DNA of 64,000 bases from Pedobacter antarcticus. Its GTDB lineage: Bacteria > Bacteroidota > Bacteroidia > Sphingobacteriales > Sphingobacteriaceae. This document shows positions 50,772 to 59,504 of this stretch, in pieces. The notes beneath the pieces are model-generated. The model was not told where the DNA came from. It saw only the letters and a list, made by a program, of their open reading frames with translations, and ran no database searches. The stretch spans positions 124,001 to 188,000 of the forward strand of contig NZ_FONS01000002.1 in the NCBI RefSeq assembly GCF_900112985.1, in the 5' to 3' direction. The translations under genes and the position numbers were made by a program. How positions within the stretch are numbered: the first letter of the stretch is position 1; the number at the start of each line of letters is the position of its first letter.

Positions 50772-52862
50772 TTAAGACTCAGACTGCGTTGGCGCAACCG
50801 GAGCTGATGGAGCTGTAGTTTCACCTACTCCTTCATGTAAAAGCCCTTCAGCAGCTGGTTTCTGGTCGCCTGTACCATTTACGAACTCGTCATAAGTCGT
50901 TCTGTTCTCGAACGGACGTTTACCTAAAATCTCTTCCAGGTCAGTTTGGAACAGGATTTCTTTTTCCAGTAACTTTTCAGCAAGTTTTTCTAAACCTTCG
51001 CGCTGATCAGTTAGTAACTGCATTGTTCTTTCATAAACACCGCTTACCAATTTTCTAACCTCAATATCAATCAGCTCAGAAGTTTTCTCTGAATAAGGTT
51101 TATTGAAATTGTACTCATTTTGCGGGTCATGGAAGGATACATTACCAATTGTACTGTTCATTCCATAAATGGTAACCATAGCATAAGATAATTTGGTAAT
51201 CCTTTCCAGGTCATTCTGAGCACCTGTAGAGATTTTTCCAAAAACAAGATCTTCTGCAACCCTGCCACCCATAGTCATACACATTCCATCTGTCAGTTGC
51301 TCTGTAGTGTACAGGAACTGCTCTTTCGGAAGGTATTGCGCATAACCTAAAGCTGCGACACCGCGGGGTACGATAGATACCTTAACCAATGGATCTGCAT
51401 GTTCGAGGAACCAGCCTGCAATGGCATGTCCAGCTTCATGGTAAGCTACTATACGTTTTTCTTCAGGAGAGATGATTTTATTCTTTTTCTCCAGACCACC
51501 GATAACACGGTCAATTGCGTCCTGAAAATCCTGCATGTCAACAGACTCTTTATTCCTTCTTGCTGCAATCAGAGCTGCTTCATTACATACATTTGCAATT
51601 TCAGCGCCGGCAAAACCAGGTGTTTGTGCTGAAAGTTTCTTAGCATCCACAACCTGATCAGTCTTGATAGGTTTAAGGTGGACTTTAAAGATCTGTTCAC
51701 GACCAACTAAATCTGGTTTGTCGATAGAAATCTGCCTGTCAAACCTTCCCGGACGTAATAACGCACTATCCAATACATCAGGACGGTTTGTAGCTGCCAG
51801 AATAATAATACCGGAATCTGTACCGAAACCATCCATTTCAACCAATAACTGATTTAAGGTGTTTTCACGTTCATCGTTTCCGCCCATCATACTGTTCTTC
51901 CCACGCGCACGGCCAATCGCATCCACCTCATCAATAAAGATGATACAAGGAGCTTTATCTTTAGCCTGTTTGAACAAGTCACGTACACGGGATGCACCGA
52001 CACCGACGAACATCTCGACGAAATCCGAACCGGATAAAGAGAAGAAAGGTACCTGGGCTTCCCCTGCAACAGCTTTAGCCAGTAAAGTCTTACCTGTACC
52101 AGGCGAGCCTACTAATAAAGCTCCTTTTGGAATTTTACCACCCAGATTAGTATATTTCTTAGGGTTTTTCAGGAAATCAACGATTTCCATAACCTCTTGT
52201 TTAGCTTCTTCAAGACCGGCAACATCGTTAAAAGTAACGTTTACCTGACTTTCTTTATCGAAAAGCGTAGCCTTGGATTTACCGATATTGAATATCTGGC
52301 CACCACCACCACCGGCACCGCCACCCATTCTGCGCATAATAAATATCCAGAAACCGATAAACAATAACAGCGGAATAATTACCGTGAAGAACCAAGAGTT
52401 AAAAGTGCTTTGTCTGGTTTCTTTTTCAGCAAGGATCTGGTTGTCTGCAGGAATTTCTTTCTGAGATTCTTTTAATTGGTTATCCAGTGCATCCATTGAT
52501 CCTGCGGTGAATGATACAGTTGGACCACCTGCGGAACCAAAATTGTTTTTGGTCAGATATTTCTTGTATTTTTCTTCCTTAAGTAACTCTGGTTTGATGT
52601 AAACATCAGCTTTAACCAGGTCTTCGTATTTATAAGCAACGATTTTCTGTACATCACCAGGAGCCAGCATCGTTGTTTCAAATTCTCTGTAAGTGATCGT
52701 TTTGTTGGTGTCATTGGTAAATAACACCGATACAAGGATCAAACCTACTATGATAGCTGCGTAAACCCAGAAGATATTGAAATTAGAACCTTTTTGAGGT
52801 TTTTTCGGAATATTTGGAATTCTCTTGATCAGCTTGGGTTTCGTATTTTCTTTCTCTTTCAT
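50772..52862 (-). CDS. ftsH: ATP-dependent membrane zinc protease FtsH
   Basis: FtsH extracts and degrades membrane and some soluble proteins. The 696-residue protein has two N-terminal membrane segments flanking a periplasmic domain ([18 protein letters not shown] and [18 protein letters not shown] near 160-177). The AAA module follows, with Walker A GSPGTGKT near 253, Walker [13 protein letters not shown] and the SRH region [21 protein letters not shown]. The zinc site HEAGH is near 475. The C-terminal end has an acidic Pro/Ala-rich tail ([17 protein letters not shown]), longer than in E. coli. It follows rsfS after about 32 bp on the same strand. Confidence 0.97.
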   Translation of the reverse strand: MKEKENTKPKLIKRIPNIPKKPQKGSNFNIFWVYAAIIVGLILVSVLFTNDTNKTITYREFETTMLAPGDVQKIVAYKYEDLVKADVYIKPELLKEEKYKKYLTKNNFGSAGGPTVSFTAGSMDALDNQLKESQKEIPADNQILAEKETRQSTFNSWFFTVIIPLLLFIGFWIFIMRRMGGGAGGGGGQIFNIGKSKATLFDKESQVNVTFNDVAGLEEAKQEVMEIVDFLKNPKKYTNLGGKIPKGALLVGSPGTGKTLLAKAVAGEAQVPFFSLSGSDFVEMFVGVGASRVRDLFKQAKDKAPCIIFIDEVDAIGRARGKNSMMGGNDERENTLNQLLVEMDGFGTDSGIIILAATNRPDVLDSALLRPGRFDRQISIDKPDLVGREQIFKVHLKPIKTDQVVDAKKLSAQTPGFAGAEIANVCNEAALIAARRNKESVDMQDFQDAIDRVIGGLEKKNKIISPEEKRIVAYHEAGHAIAGWFLEHADPLVKVSIVPRGVAALGYAQYLPKEQFLYTTEQLTDGMCMTMGGRVAEDLVFGKISTGAQNDLERITKLSYAMVTIYGMNSTIGNVSFHDPQNEYNFNKPYSEKTSELIDIEVRKLVSGVYERTMQLLTDQREGLEKLAEKLLEKEILFQTDLEEILGKRPFENRTTYDEFVNGTGDQKPAAEGLLHEGVGETTAPSAPVAPTQSES

Positions 52863-52894
52863 CTTGGAATCAAAAAATATATAAGTTTTGTCGG

Positions 52895-53269
52895 TTAGGC
52901 GCTCTGATAGGTAGTAGTCTGTGCGTCACCCCACAAATCCTCGATACCATAAAAGTCTCTTTTTTCAGTTTTGAAGATATGAATAACTACATCAAAATAA
53001 TCAAGTATTATCCAGTCTGCATGATCCATTCCTTCTTTTTTCCAGGGCTCAGCCTCTGTACTTTTGTAAATCTCTTTTTCTACGCTGTCTGCAATCGCTC
53101 TGACCTGTGTTGCAGAATCAGCATTGCATATGATGAAGTAGTCCGATACAGAGCTATTCAGCTCTCGTAAATCTAGACGAACGATATCGTGTCCCTTTTT
53201 TTCCTGTATGCCATGAACGGCTATTTCTGAAAGGTAGGTAGAAAGGGGTACTATTTTCTTTTTTACCAT
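52895..53269 (-). CDS. rsfS: Ribosomal silencing factor RsfS
   Basis: RsfS binds ribosomal protein L14 and blocks 30S-50S joining in starvation. The 124-residue protein has the DUF143 pattern: VRLDLRELNSSVSDYFIICNADS near 30-52, VRAIADSVEKEI, GMDHADWIILDYFDVVIHIF near 84-103, and the closing FYGIEDLWGDA. It leads the rsfS-ftsH-LUD gene string and is divergent from birA across about 45 bp, an arrangement I recall as conserved in many Bacteroidota. Confidence 0.96.
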   Translation of the reverse strand: MVKKKIVPLSTYLSEIAVHGIQEKKGHDIVRLDLRELNSSVSDYFIICNADSATQVRAIADSVEKEIYKSTEAEPWKKEGMDHADWIILDYFDVVIHIFKTEKRDFYGIEDLWGDAQTTTYQSA

Positions 53270-53313
53270 TAAAAGTATTTATTTTTGATAAACTATTATA
53301 ACAAAATCCACTA

Positions 53314-54093
53314 TTGCAAAATAACACTTTTCCGACATCATTTGTTGGTCAAAATTTGATCAAATTATCAGCTGTTGACTCTACCAATAGTTTTATGAAA
53401 GGTATAATGTCAAATTCCGAGCCATTACCCGAAGGGACTGTTATTATGGCAGACAATCAGTATGGCGGACGCGGACAGGCAGGAAATACATGGCATGCTG
53501 AGCCGGGAAAAAACTTAACATTCAGCGTTTTGCTCCGGCCTGATTTCATTACTCCGGACCAGCAATTCCGCTTAAACATGGTGGTCAGCACTGCATTAAT
53601 GCATACTTTAAGGGAGTTGTGTGGTGAGGGGGCGAAAACCAAATGGCCCAACGACATTTACTTTAATGACCGTAAACTAGGTGGTGTACTGATCGAAAAT
53701 ACACTGTCAGGAAGCCAGATTAAGGCATCTGTGATAGGAATCGGACTGAATGTAAATCAGCTCAGCTTCGACGGTGACCTTGGGGCCCGGGCAACATCTC
53801 TGCAAATAATTACCGGTAAACCGATTGAGCTTGATCTTCTGCTGCGAAGTGTTTGTGTACAGATAGAACTCGCTTACCTCAAACTGCGAACAGGGCCTGT
53901 AGATAGCCTTTATCACGATTATGTCAAAGATTTATATCTCTACGGTGAGAATGCTTTATACCGACAAAATGGCGAGATAATTGAAGGGATGATTACAGGA
54001 ATAGCTGAGAGAGGGCAACTAGAGCTTACAACTAGTGCAGGATTAAAGCGTTTTGATTTTAAAGAGATCGAGTTTCTGCATAAAAAGAACTAA
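53314..54093 (+). CDS. birA: Biotin-protein ligase BirA (no DNA-binding domain)
   Basis: The enzyme attaches biotin to the acceptor lysine of carboxyl-carrier proteins. The 259-residue product begins at TTG 53314; the next in-frame Met is 28 residues later and would remove conserved sequence (SAVDSTNSFM). The catalytic biotin-binding loop is GGRGQAGNTW near 50-59, followed by GKNLTFSVLLRP, KWPNDIY near 112 and GGVLIE near 124. No helix-turn-helix domain precedes the ligase domain, so it is the monofunctional type without BirA repressor activity. The nDsbD-like gene starts 25 bp after its stop. Confidence 0.93.
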   Translation: MQNNTFPTSFVGQNLIKLSAVDSTNSFMKGIMSNSEPLPEGTVIMADNQYGGRGQAGNTWHAEPGKNLTFSVLLRPDFITPDQQFRLNMVVSTALMHTLRELCGEGAKTKWPNDIYFNDRKLGGVLIENTLSGSQIKASVIGIGLNVNQLSFDGDLGARATSLQIITGKPIELDLLLRSVCVQIELAYLKLRTGPVDSLYHDYVKDLYLYGENALYRQNGEIIEGMITGIAERGQLELTTSAGLKRFDFKEIEFLHKKN

Positions 54094-54118
54094 AGATCAA
54101 CTAAATACACGTAAGAAT

Positions 54119-54568
54119 ATGAAAAAAGTAATGTTAGTATTTGCCTTATGCCTGTTTACAGTATTGGGAGCTTCAGCCCAGATTGAAACACCGGTTACCT
54201 GGTCTTATGCTCAAAAAAAGGTTAGTAATACAGAAGCGATCATTTATCTGAAAGCTACTATTCAGGATGGATGGCATATTTACTCCCAGCACGTTAAGCC
54301 TGGAGGGCCGGTTAAGACGTCCGTTAAAATTAATCCTTCAAAAGATTTCACCTTAGTCGGCGCGGTTTCAGAACCTAAACCAATTGAAAAGTTCGAGAAG
54401 GTTTTTGATATGAATGTTGGTTATTTTGAAAAACAGGTTGTATTTCAGCAAAAAATCAAGTTGAAAAAGCCGAATACGATAGTTTCCGGTACCATTGAGT
54501 TTATGGTTTGTGACGAAACAAGATGTCTTCCTCCTGATGAAGTGAAGTTCTCTGTCGCAGTTAAATAG
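54119..54568 (+). CDS. Secreted DsbD N-terminal (nDsbD-like) domain protein
   Basis: The 149-residue protein has a signal peptide (VMLVFALCLFTVLGASA) and a single domain that matches the periplasmic N-terminal domain of DsbD. The paired redox cysteines are in CDETRCLPPDEVKF near residues 131-144, as in the CxxxxC-like pair of nDsbD, and GWHIYSQHV near 55 is a typical preceding segment. ATG 54119 is chosen over a longer in-frame start at 54053 within birA, because it opens the signal peptide. The membrane-plus-thioredoxin part of DsbD is the next gene, 455 bp away; the two would act together as a split DsbD. Confidence 0.88.
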   Translation: MKKVMLVFALCLFTVLGASAQIETPVTWSYAQKKVSNTEAIIYLKATIQDGWHIYSQHVKPGGPVKTSVKINPSKDFTLVGAVSEPKPIEKFEKVFDMNVGYFEKQVVFQQKIKLKKPNTIVSGTIEFMVCDETRCLPPDEVKFSVAVK

Positions 54569-54596
54569 AGTTTAGCTACTATTGATATAAACAGGA

Positions 54597-54627
54597 AAGT
54601 GTCTGATAATACCAGGCACTTTTTTTA
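54597..54627 (+). terminator. Rho-independent terminator after the nDsbD-like gene
   Basis: AAGTGTCTG pairs with CAGGCACTT (one G-U) around a 7-nt loop, followed by a T tract. It ends the birA/nDsbD transcript before repeat region B. Confidence 0.87.
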
Positions 54628-54710
54628 TTTCCGTTATGCTGGTTTGGAAAGAGCCATGGTTTAGATTTTTCCACCATTTTATACCGCTGCACAGATCTTC
54701 AACACTATTT

Positions 54711-54761
54711 TGTGGGTATCCTGTGGGTTTCGTGTGGGTTCGGTGTGGGTAGTCTGTGGGG
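54711..54761. repeat. Tandem array with exact 11-bp period (TGTGGGT units)
   Basis: Units are TGTGGGTATCC, TGTGGGTTTCG, TGTGGGTTCGG, TGTGGGTAGTC and a partial TGTGGGG. The first seven bases are constant and the last four vary. The period equals about one DNA turn. Confidence 0.88.
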
Positions 54762-54822
54762 TTTTCATATACTCAACCAGGGGCGCATCCGAATGTGACT
54801 CTAACAAGACCCGAACAGAACC

Positions 54823-54852
54823 AAGGAAAAAGCCCGCTAAAACATTTAGCGG
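54823..54852 (-). terminator. Possible minus-strand terminator in region B
   Basis: CCGCTAAA and TTTAGCGG form a perfect 8-bp stem with the loop ACA (54834-54852). On the minus strand the hairpin is followed by GC and five T, as in an intrinsic terminator. No minus-strand gene precedes it, so it may end a short RNA or be a relic of the repeat. Confidence 0.45.
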
Positions 54853-55022
54853 AACTACGGCTAATGTAAACTGGTCTGAATGAGCCTCTGGGACAAGGTC
54901 ATTCATTATGGATGTAAGGTCAAATTAAATTTATGCAGGGGGTCAAAACTTTTAAAACAAGAAATTATAAGTAATTTCACGGCCTTTCCGGAGGGACTGC
55001 CGGTTATGAATTGTATTGAACT

Positions 55023-56762
55023 ATGAAGAACACATTGAATAGAATTATGCTAATCTGCGCCTTGATGCTTACACTGGCATTAGGAGTTCAGGTATCTGCA
55101 TTCGCGCGGATACAGCAGCAGGATACGACAGAAGTTTCCGATGATATTGTTTTTACAGAAATCGGTTCTGCAGAAGATGCGGCTGCACAGCAGAAGCTAG
55201 CAGATTCTGTAAAGGGCACAGATTCTTTGAAGAAAGATACAGCCAGTGTTGTCGCTGCAGATGCAGGGACTGATGGCGTTGCAGGGCAGGACTTACATAA
55301 AGATGATCAGCAGAAAACTTTATGGGAGACATTTATACAGGGGCTTCTGGGTGGTTTTATTGCTTTTCTGATGCCATGTATTTTTCCAATGGTACCGCTG
55401 ACTGTCAGTTATTTTACTAAGAAAGCCGGCAGTAAACAAAAAGGGATATTCCAGGCTATGATCTATGGGATCTCCATTATCGTGATTTACGTAGCATTTG
55501 GTTTATTGATTACTTTATTATTCGGTTCTGCAAAGCTTAATGAATTGAGTAGTAGTGGAGTATTTAACTTTGCCTTCTTTATTCTCCTTGTTGTATTTGC
55601 CATTTCATTCTTTGGTGCTTTTGAGATTACGCTGCCAAGTTCTTTCGTGAATAAGATAGATCAGAAGGCAGACAACAGTAAAGGACTGGGTGGAATCTTC
55701 TTTATGGCGGCGTCGCTTGCATTGGTTTCGTTCTCCTGCACAGGACCTATTATCGGCACATTGCTGGTACAGGCCAGTTCAAAAGGCGAAATTCTGGCAC
55801 CAGCTATTGGCATGTTTGGTTTCGCGCTTGCACTAGCACTTCCATTTACACTTTCGGCTATTTTCCCGGGATTCTTGAGCAGTATGCCTAAATCTGGTGG
55901 CTGGCTTAACAGTGTGAAAGTATGTTTGGGTTTCCTGGAGCTTGCATTAGCCCTAAAATTTTTATCTGCAGCAGATCTGGTATGGCACTGGGAATGGTTT
56001 GATCGTGAAATTTTCCTTGCATTGTGGATTGTGATCTTCTTTTTAATGGGAATTTATATCTTAGGCAAACTGAAGTTCTCTCATGACAGTGATGTTCCGT
56101 ATGTTTCTGTACCGAGGCTCTTCTTTGCTATATTTTCGTTTGCTTTTGCAGTTTATCTAATTCCTGGACTATGGGGAGCACCGGTGAATATTCTGAGCGG
56201 TATTGCGCCGCCAATGAATACCCAAGACTTTATTCTTGGGCGTGGAGCAGCAGAACCGTCTTCAGGCAGCAGTGGTTTCCCTGCATCGGTTAAATACCAG
56301 GATGTGTTACATCCGCCTTTAGGTTTTAATGCTTTTTTCGATCTTGACGAAGGTTTGGAATATGCGAAGAAAGTAAATAAACCGGTCCTTATTGATTTTA
56401 CCGGGCATGCGTGTGTAAATTGCAGGAAAATGGAAGACAAAGTCTGGATCAACCCTGAAGTTGGCCGGATTATTAAAGAAGAATATGTGCTGATCCAGTT
56501 ATATGTAGATGAACGATCAGTGAAAATGCCAGCCGAAAAGGTGCATTATTCCAAAATTCTGCGAACAAATACCGATGATTTGGGCAGGTGGAATAGTGAT
56601 TTTCAGGCAAGCAGATATAATTCCAACTCACAACCGTTCTATGTATTAGGCGGACATGATCTGGAGCCTTTGGTTACCCCTCAGGGTGCTATTTTTGATG
56701 CGGCAAAATATGCTGCTTATTTACAGACTGGAATTGATAAATTTAAAGCCTCAAAGCAATAA
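55023..56762 (+). CDS. dsbD: Thiol:disulfide interchange protein, DsbD membrane and thioredoxin parts
   Basis: DsbD carries electrons from cytoplasmic thioredoxin to the periplasm. The 579-residue protein has a signal peptide, a Q/D/A-rich linker (about 35-95), then the eight-helix CcdA-like domain with its two redox cysteines in FLMPCIFPMVP near 119 and SFSCTGPIIG near 240. A C-terminal thioredoxin-like domain follows, with CVNC in HACVNCRKMEDKVW near 465. The periplasmic N-terminal domain of E. coli DsbD is missing here and is encoded by the preceding small gene. pfkA follows after 6 bp, so they are probably co-transcribed, although the functions are unrelated. Confidence 0.94.
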   Translation: MKNTLNRIMLICALMLTLALGVQVSAFARIQQQDTTEVSDDIVFTEIGSAEDAAAQQKLADSVKGTDSLKKDTASVVAADAGTDGVAGQDLHKDDQQKTLWETFIQGLLGGFIAFLMPCIFPMVPLTVSYFTKKAGSKQKGIFQAMIYGISIIVIYVAFGLLITLLFGSAKLNELSSSGVFNFAFFILLVVFAISFFGAFEITLPSSFVNKIDQKADNSKGLGGIFFMAASLALVSFSCTGPIIGTLLVQASSKGEILAPAIGMFGFALALALPFTLSAIFPGFLSSMPKSGGWLNSVKVCLGFLELALALKFLSAADLVWHWEWFDREIFLALWIVIFFLMGIYILGKLKFSHDSDVPYVSVPRLFFAIFSFAFAVYLIPGLWGAPVNILSGIAPPMNTQDFILGRGAAEPSSGSSGFPASVKYQDVLHPPLGFNAFFDLDEGLEYAKKVNKPVLIDFTGHACVNCRKMEDKVWINPEVGRIIKEEYVLIQLYVDERSVKMPAEKVHYSKILRTNTDDLGRWNSDFQASRYNSNSQPFYVLGGHDLEPLVTPQGAIFDAAKYAAYLQTGIDKFKASKQ

Positions 56763-56768
56763 GACTAA

Positions 56769-57752
56769 ATGAACAAAATTAAAAACATAGCGGTATTAAC
56801 ATCAGGTGGCGATGCGCCCGGAATGAATGCTGCTATCAGGGCAGTAGTCAGAGCGGGAATCTATTATGGGATGAACGTTACAGGCGTACTCAGAGGATAC
56901 GATGGACTGGTCAACGGAGATTTTATTCCGATGGACAGGAAATCTGTAGCTAATATTATTCAGCGCGGGGGAACCATTTTAAAAACTGCCCGCAGTGAGG
57001 ATTTTAAAACTAAAGAAGGCCGTCAGCGTGCATACGATCAACTTATCAAGCATGAAATTGATGCATTGGTTGTTATTGGTGGTGACGGTACATTTACAGG
57101 AGCAAACTTATTTACTTCTGAATTTGATTTTCCCGTTATAGGTCTGCCAGGAACAATAGATAATGATCTGGCGGGTACCGACTTTACAATTGGATATGAT
57201 ACCGCGATAAATACCGTTGTCAACGCGATTGACAAAATCAGGGATACAGCAGAATCACATGATCGTTTGTTTATTGTGGAAGTAATGGGTCGGGATTCCG
57301 GTTTGATTGCACTGCGAAGCGGGATAGGTGTGGGTGCTGAAGCAATCATGATCCCGGAAGCAAATATGGGCGTTGAAGGCCTGATCAAAAGACTGGAATA
57401 CGGGCGTAAGGATAAATCCTCTAAAATTATCATCGTTGCAGAAGGCGACGAAATAGGCGGAGCCTTTAACGTTGGCGAGGTATTAAAGGAAAACTTTCCT
57501 AATTATGATATCAGGGTTTCTGTACTGGGGCATATCCAGCGTGGCGGTAAGCCAAGTTGTATGGACCGGGTACTGGCAAGCCGTTTTGGTGTTGCTGCAG
57601 TTGAAGGTCTCATGGAAGGTCGTTCCGGTGATATCGTTGGACAGGTGAACAGAGAGATTGTATTTACCCCTTTCGATCATGCGATTAAACATATCGATGC
57701 AGAAGAAATTAGCCCGGCATGGCTTAAACTGGTGGAGATATTATCTCTCTAG
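56769..57752 (+). CDS. pfkA: ATP-dependent 6-phosphofructokinase
   Basis: PfkA phosphorylates fructose 6-phosphate, the committed step of glycolysis. The 327-residue protein starts with TSGGDAPGMNAAIRAVVR near residues 11-28. The catalytic block PGTIDNDLAGTDFTIGYDTA is near 122-141, with the base D in IDND, and MGRDSG near 175. Gly in GGDGT (not Asp) and in PGTIDND (not Lys) mark the ATP-using type rather than the pyrophosphate type. It starts 6 bp after the dsbD stop. A terminator shared with the convergent YbjQ gene follows. Confidence 0.97.
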   Translation: MNKIKNIAVLTSGGDAPGMNAAIRAVVRAGIYYGMNVTGVLRGYDGLVNGDFIPMDRKSVANIIQRGGTILKTARSEDFKTKEGRQRAYDQLIKHEIDALVVIGGDGTFTGANLFTSEFDFPVIGLPGTIDNDLAGTDFTIGYDTAINTVVNAIDKIRDTAESHDRLFIVEVMGRDSGLIALRSGIGVGAEAIMIPEANMGVEGLIKRLEYGRKDKSSKIIIVAEGDEIGGAFNVGEVLKENFPNYDIRVSVLGHIQRGGKPSCMDRVLASRFGVAAVEGLMEGRSGDIVGQVNREIVFTPFDHAIKHIDAEEISPAWLKLVEILSL

Positions 57753-57769
57753 TCGATTTGCCGGTTATA

Positions 57770-57802
57770 ATAAAGGCCCTTCTGGATAAGATGGGCCTTT
57801 AT
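57770..57802. terminator. Terminator between pfkA and the YbjQ gene
   Basis: Perfect 10-bp arms ATAAAGGCCC and GGGCCTTTAT enclose a 13-nt loop. T and A rich flanks on both sides make it usable from either direction. Confidence 0.8.
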
Positions 57803-57828
57803 TATGATACGATTTATCTGTTTTCGTA

Positions 57829-58149
57829 TTATTCAAGGATCACAGCTGTACCTGATGCTGCTACCATCAGCATGCTTCCACCATTACCTACGGTTTCGTA
57901 ATCCAGGTCTACTCCAATTATTGCATTTGCGCCCAAGGCTGCTGCATATTGTTGCATTTCACGCACGGCAGTGTCTTTTCCCTCACGGAGCACATTTTCA
58001 TAAGAGCCTGCCCGTCCGCCTACAATATCACGGATTCCGGCAAACAAATCCTTAAAGATATTTGCGCCTATAATAGTTTCTCCGGTAACAAGGCCAAGAT
58101 ATTTCACAATCTTTCTGCCTTCGATAGTATTTGTTGTTGTGACTAACAT
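57829..58149 (-). CDS. YbjQ/UPF0145 family protein
   Basis: The 106-residue protein matches the YbjQ (DUF74) family of small pentameric beta-rich proteins. Landmarks are [21 protein letters not shown] at the start, [17 protein letters not shown] near 42-58, and [19 protein letters not shown] near 70-88. The family is described as heavy-metal-binding on thin evidence, so the function remains open. It is downstream of the nucleotidase gene on the same strand, 41 bp after it, and shares a terminator with pfkA. Confidence 0.92.
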   Translation of the reverse strand: MLVTTTNTIEGRKIVKYLGLVTGETIIGANIFKDLFAGIRDIVGGRAGSYENVLREGKDTAVREMQQYAAALGANAIIGVDLDYETVGNGGSMLMVAASGTAVILE

Positions 58150-58190
58150 AAGATATGATTTATTTTTATGATCATTAAAGTTGAATATTG

Positions 58191-58730
58191 TTACAATTTG
58201 GCAGCCGGTTGCTGCTGTATCTTTTCTAGTACCTGCTGCCAGTTATCGACTCGTTCGTAATCTGTCACCAGTAAATTATGCGGGGAAGTGAATAATAATT
58301 TTCTACCGTCAAAATCTACGAAATTTTTGATTCTGTCGTCGATCAGCACATCAGCTTTAATAATTTTATTCCCGCAGAAAACAATGTTTTTCCATGAGAT
58401 GAATGGAAAATGCTCTGAAAGCCAGTCATATTTGTCAACTAATGAATTCCTGAATTCTGTGGCTGCAGAGACGATATATACATCGTGCTCTTCCTGAAGT
58501 TTTTTCACAGCTTCCACACTGCCCTCAATTAAAGGGAGGTCCCGGAAAAATCCGGCTTCGTTAATATAATCATACCATTTATGATTGATATGTTCCGGAA
58601 TATGGTGGAAAAATTCATAACCGGGCTCCATAGTCAGGTCCAGCGGGACGTTGTAATCCTGATTGTATCTGCTTACAAATTTGCTGATTGGATCTGCCAG
58701 GACTTCATCCATATCTATAGCGATTCTCAT
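58191..58730 (-). CDS. 5'(3')-deoxyribonucleotidase-type HAD hydrolase
   Basis: The 179-residue protein belongs to the NT5C family of HAD phosphatases, which remove phosphate from (deoxy)nucleotides. HAD motif I is [11 protein letters not shown] at residues 3-13 (nucleophile D6 and acid D8), motif II the serine/threonine in [11 protein letters not shown] near 90, and motifs III/IV lie in [13 protein letters not shown] near 127-139. A limited cap ([19 protein letters not shown]) follows motif I. It may balance the nucleotide pool; the exact substrate is not readable. It is divergent from rpsP by 122 bp. Confidence 0.9.
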   Translation of the reverse strand: MRIAIDMDEVLADPISKFVSRYNQDYNVPLDLTMEPGYEFFHHIPEHINHKWYDYINEAGFFRDLPLIEGSVEAVKKLQEEHDVYIVSAATEFRNSLVDKYDWLSEHFPFISWKNIVFCGNKIIKADVLIDDRIKNFVDFDGRKLLFTSPHNLLVTDYERVDNWQQVLEKIQQQPAAKL

Positions 58731-58763
58731 ATATTGGGGTTAAAGGTTTAAAAATTCAGGCAT

Positions 58764-58795
58764 CTTGTTAGTTTGTAGTATTTTACTTACTTTTG
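58764..58795 (+). promoter_or_regulatory. Promoter of rpsP
   Basis: CTTG (58764-58767), a 20-bp spacer and TACTTTTG (58788-58795) fit the Bacteroidota -33/-7 pattern (-33 one base off TTTG). Transcription would start about 50 bp before the rpsP ATG. Confidence 0.65.
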
Positions 58796-58852
58796 CGTGC
58801 CCGCAAGCATACAGCTCCGGGAACTATGTTGAATACATAAACTTATAAAAAA

Positions 58853-59419
58853 ATGGCAACTAAAATCAGATTGCAAAGATTCGGTAAAAAAGGTAAACCT
58901 TTTTTCCACGTAGTGGTAGCGGATTCCCGTTCACCAAGAGATGGTAAATTCATTGAGCGTTTAGGTTCTTATAACCCTAACACCAATCCTGCTACTATCG
59001 AAATTAACTTTGAAAAAACATTAGACTGGGTTAACAAAGGTGCTCAACCTACGGATACTTGTCGTGCTATTCTTTCTTACAAAGGTGTTTTATACAAAAA
59101 ACACTTAGAAGGTGGTATTAAAAAAGGTGCTTTAACTGCAGACCAGGCAGATGCTAAATTTGCAGAATGGTTAGCAGCGAAAGACAACAAAATCGAAGGT
59201 AAAAAAGATGGACTGACTAAATCTAAAGATGAAGTTAGAAAAGCAGCTTTAGAGGCTGAGGCTAAGAAAAATGCAGATCGTGCTGCAGCTCTTGCCCTTA
59301 AAAATGCGCCTGTAGAAGAAGAAGTTGTAGCTGAAGAAGCGACTGAAGAAGCTCCTGTAGCTGAAACAGCTGCTGAAGAAACTCCGGCAACTGAAGAAAA
59401 CAAAGAAGAGCAAGCTTAG
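58853..59419 (+). CDS. rpsP: 30S ribosomal protein S16
   Basis: The first 80 residues are a standard S16 (KIRLQRFGKKGKPFFHVVVADS, then SRSPRDGKFIERLGSYNP). The protein continues to 188 residues with a lysine-rich helix (to about 145) and an acidic, alanine-rich tail of EE/AP/ET repeats. E. coli S16 has 82 residues; a long tail is, as far as I recall, usual in Bacteroidota. It leads the rpsP-rimM-trmD-rplS block but is followed by a strong terminator, so downstream genes must be reached by read-through or by another promoter. Confidence 0.97.
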   Translation: MATKIRLQRFGKKGKPFFHVVVADSRSPRDGKFIERLGSYNPNTNPATIEINFEKTLDWVNKGAQPTDTCRAILSYKGVLYKKHLEGGIKKGALTADQADAKFAEWLAAKDNKIEGKKDGLTKSKDEVRKAALEAEAKKNADRAAALALKNAPVEEEVVAEEATEEAPVAETAAEETPATEENKEEQA

Positions 59420-59437
59420 TCGTTTGATCTTTTGTTT

Positions 59438-59480
59438 ATAGCGAAGAATCCTTCTTGTGAAGGCATTCTTCGCTATTTTT
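59438..59480 (+). terminator. Strong hairpin terminator between rpsP and rimM
   Basis: ATAGCGAAGAAT pairs perfectly with ATTCTTCGCTAT, extended by CCTTC/GAAGG with one bulge around the loop TTGT, and followed by T5. It interrupts the otherwise conserved rpsP-rimM-trmD order. Confidence 0.92.
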
Positions 59481-59504
59481 ATTTCCAACACATAATCTGT
59501 TTAA

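Larger units (their letters stand above)
54569..55022. repeat. Gene-free repeat region B between the two dsbD parts
   Basis: After the terminator, these roughly 450 bases hold no plausible gene. They carry the 11-bp tandem array at 54711-54761, then GACTCTAACAAGACCCGAACA at 54797-54817, whose words also occur in region A at 10513-10531. A perfect hairpin at 54834-54852 and a palindrome GAAATTA/TAATTTC at 54961-54978 follow. The last 60 bases probably hold the promoter of the dsbD gene. The shared vocabulary with region A marks a dispersed repeat element. Confidence 0.7.

Noticed and set aside
54679..54906. Minus-strand 75-codon frame over repeat region B
   Set aside because: It is made of the tandem repeat and the hairpin region, has skewed Thr/His/Pro content from the repeats and no family resemblance.
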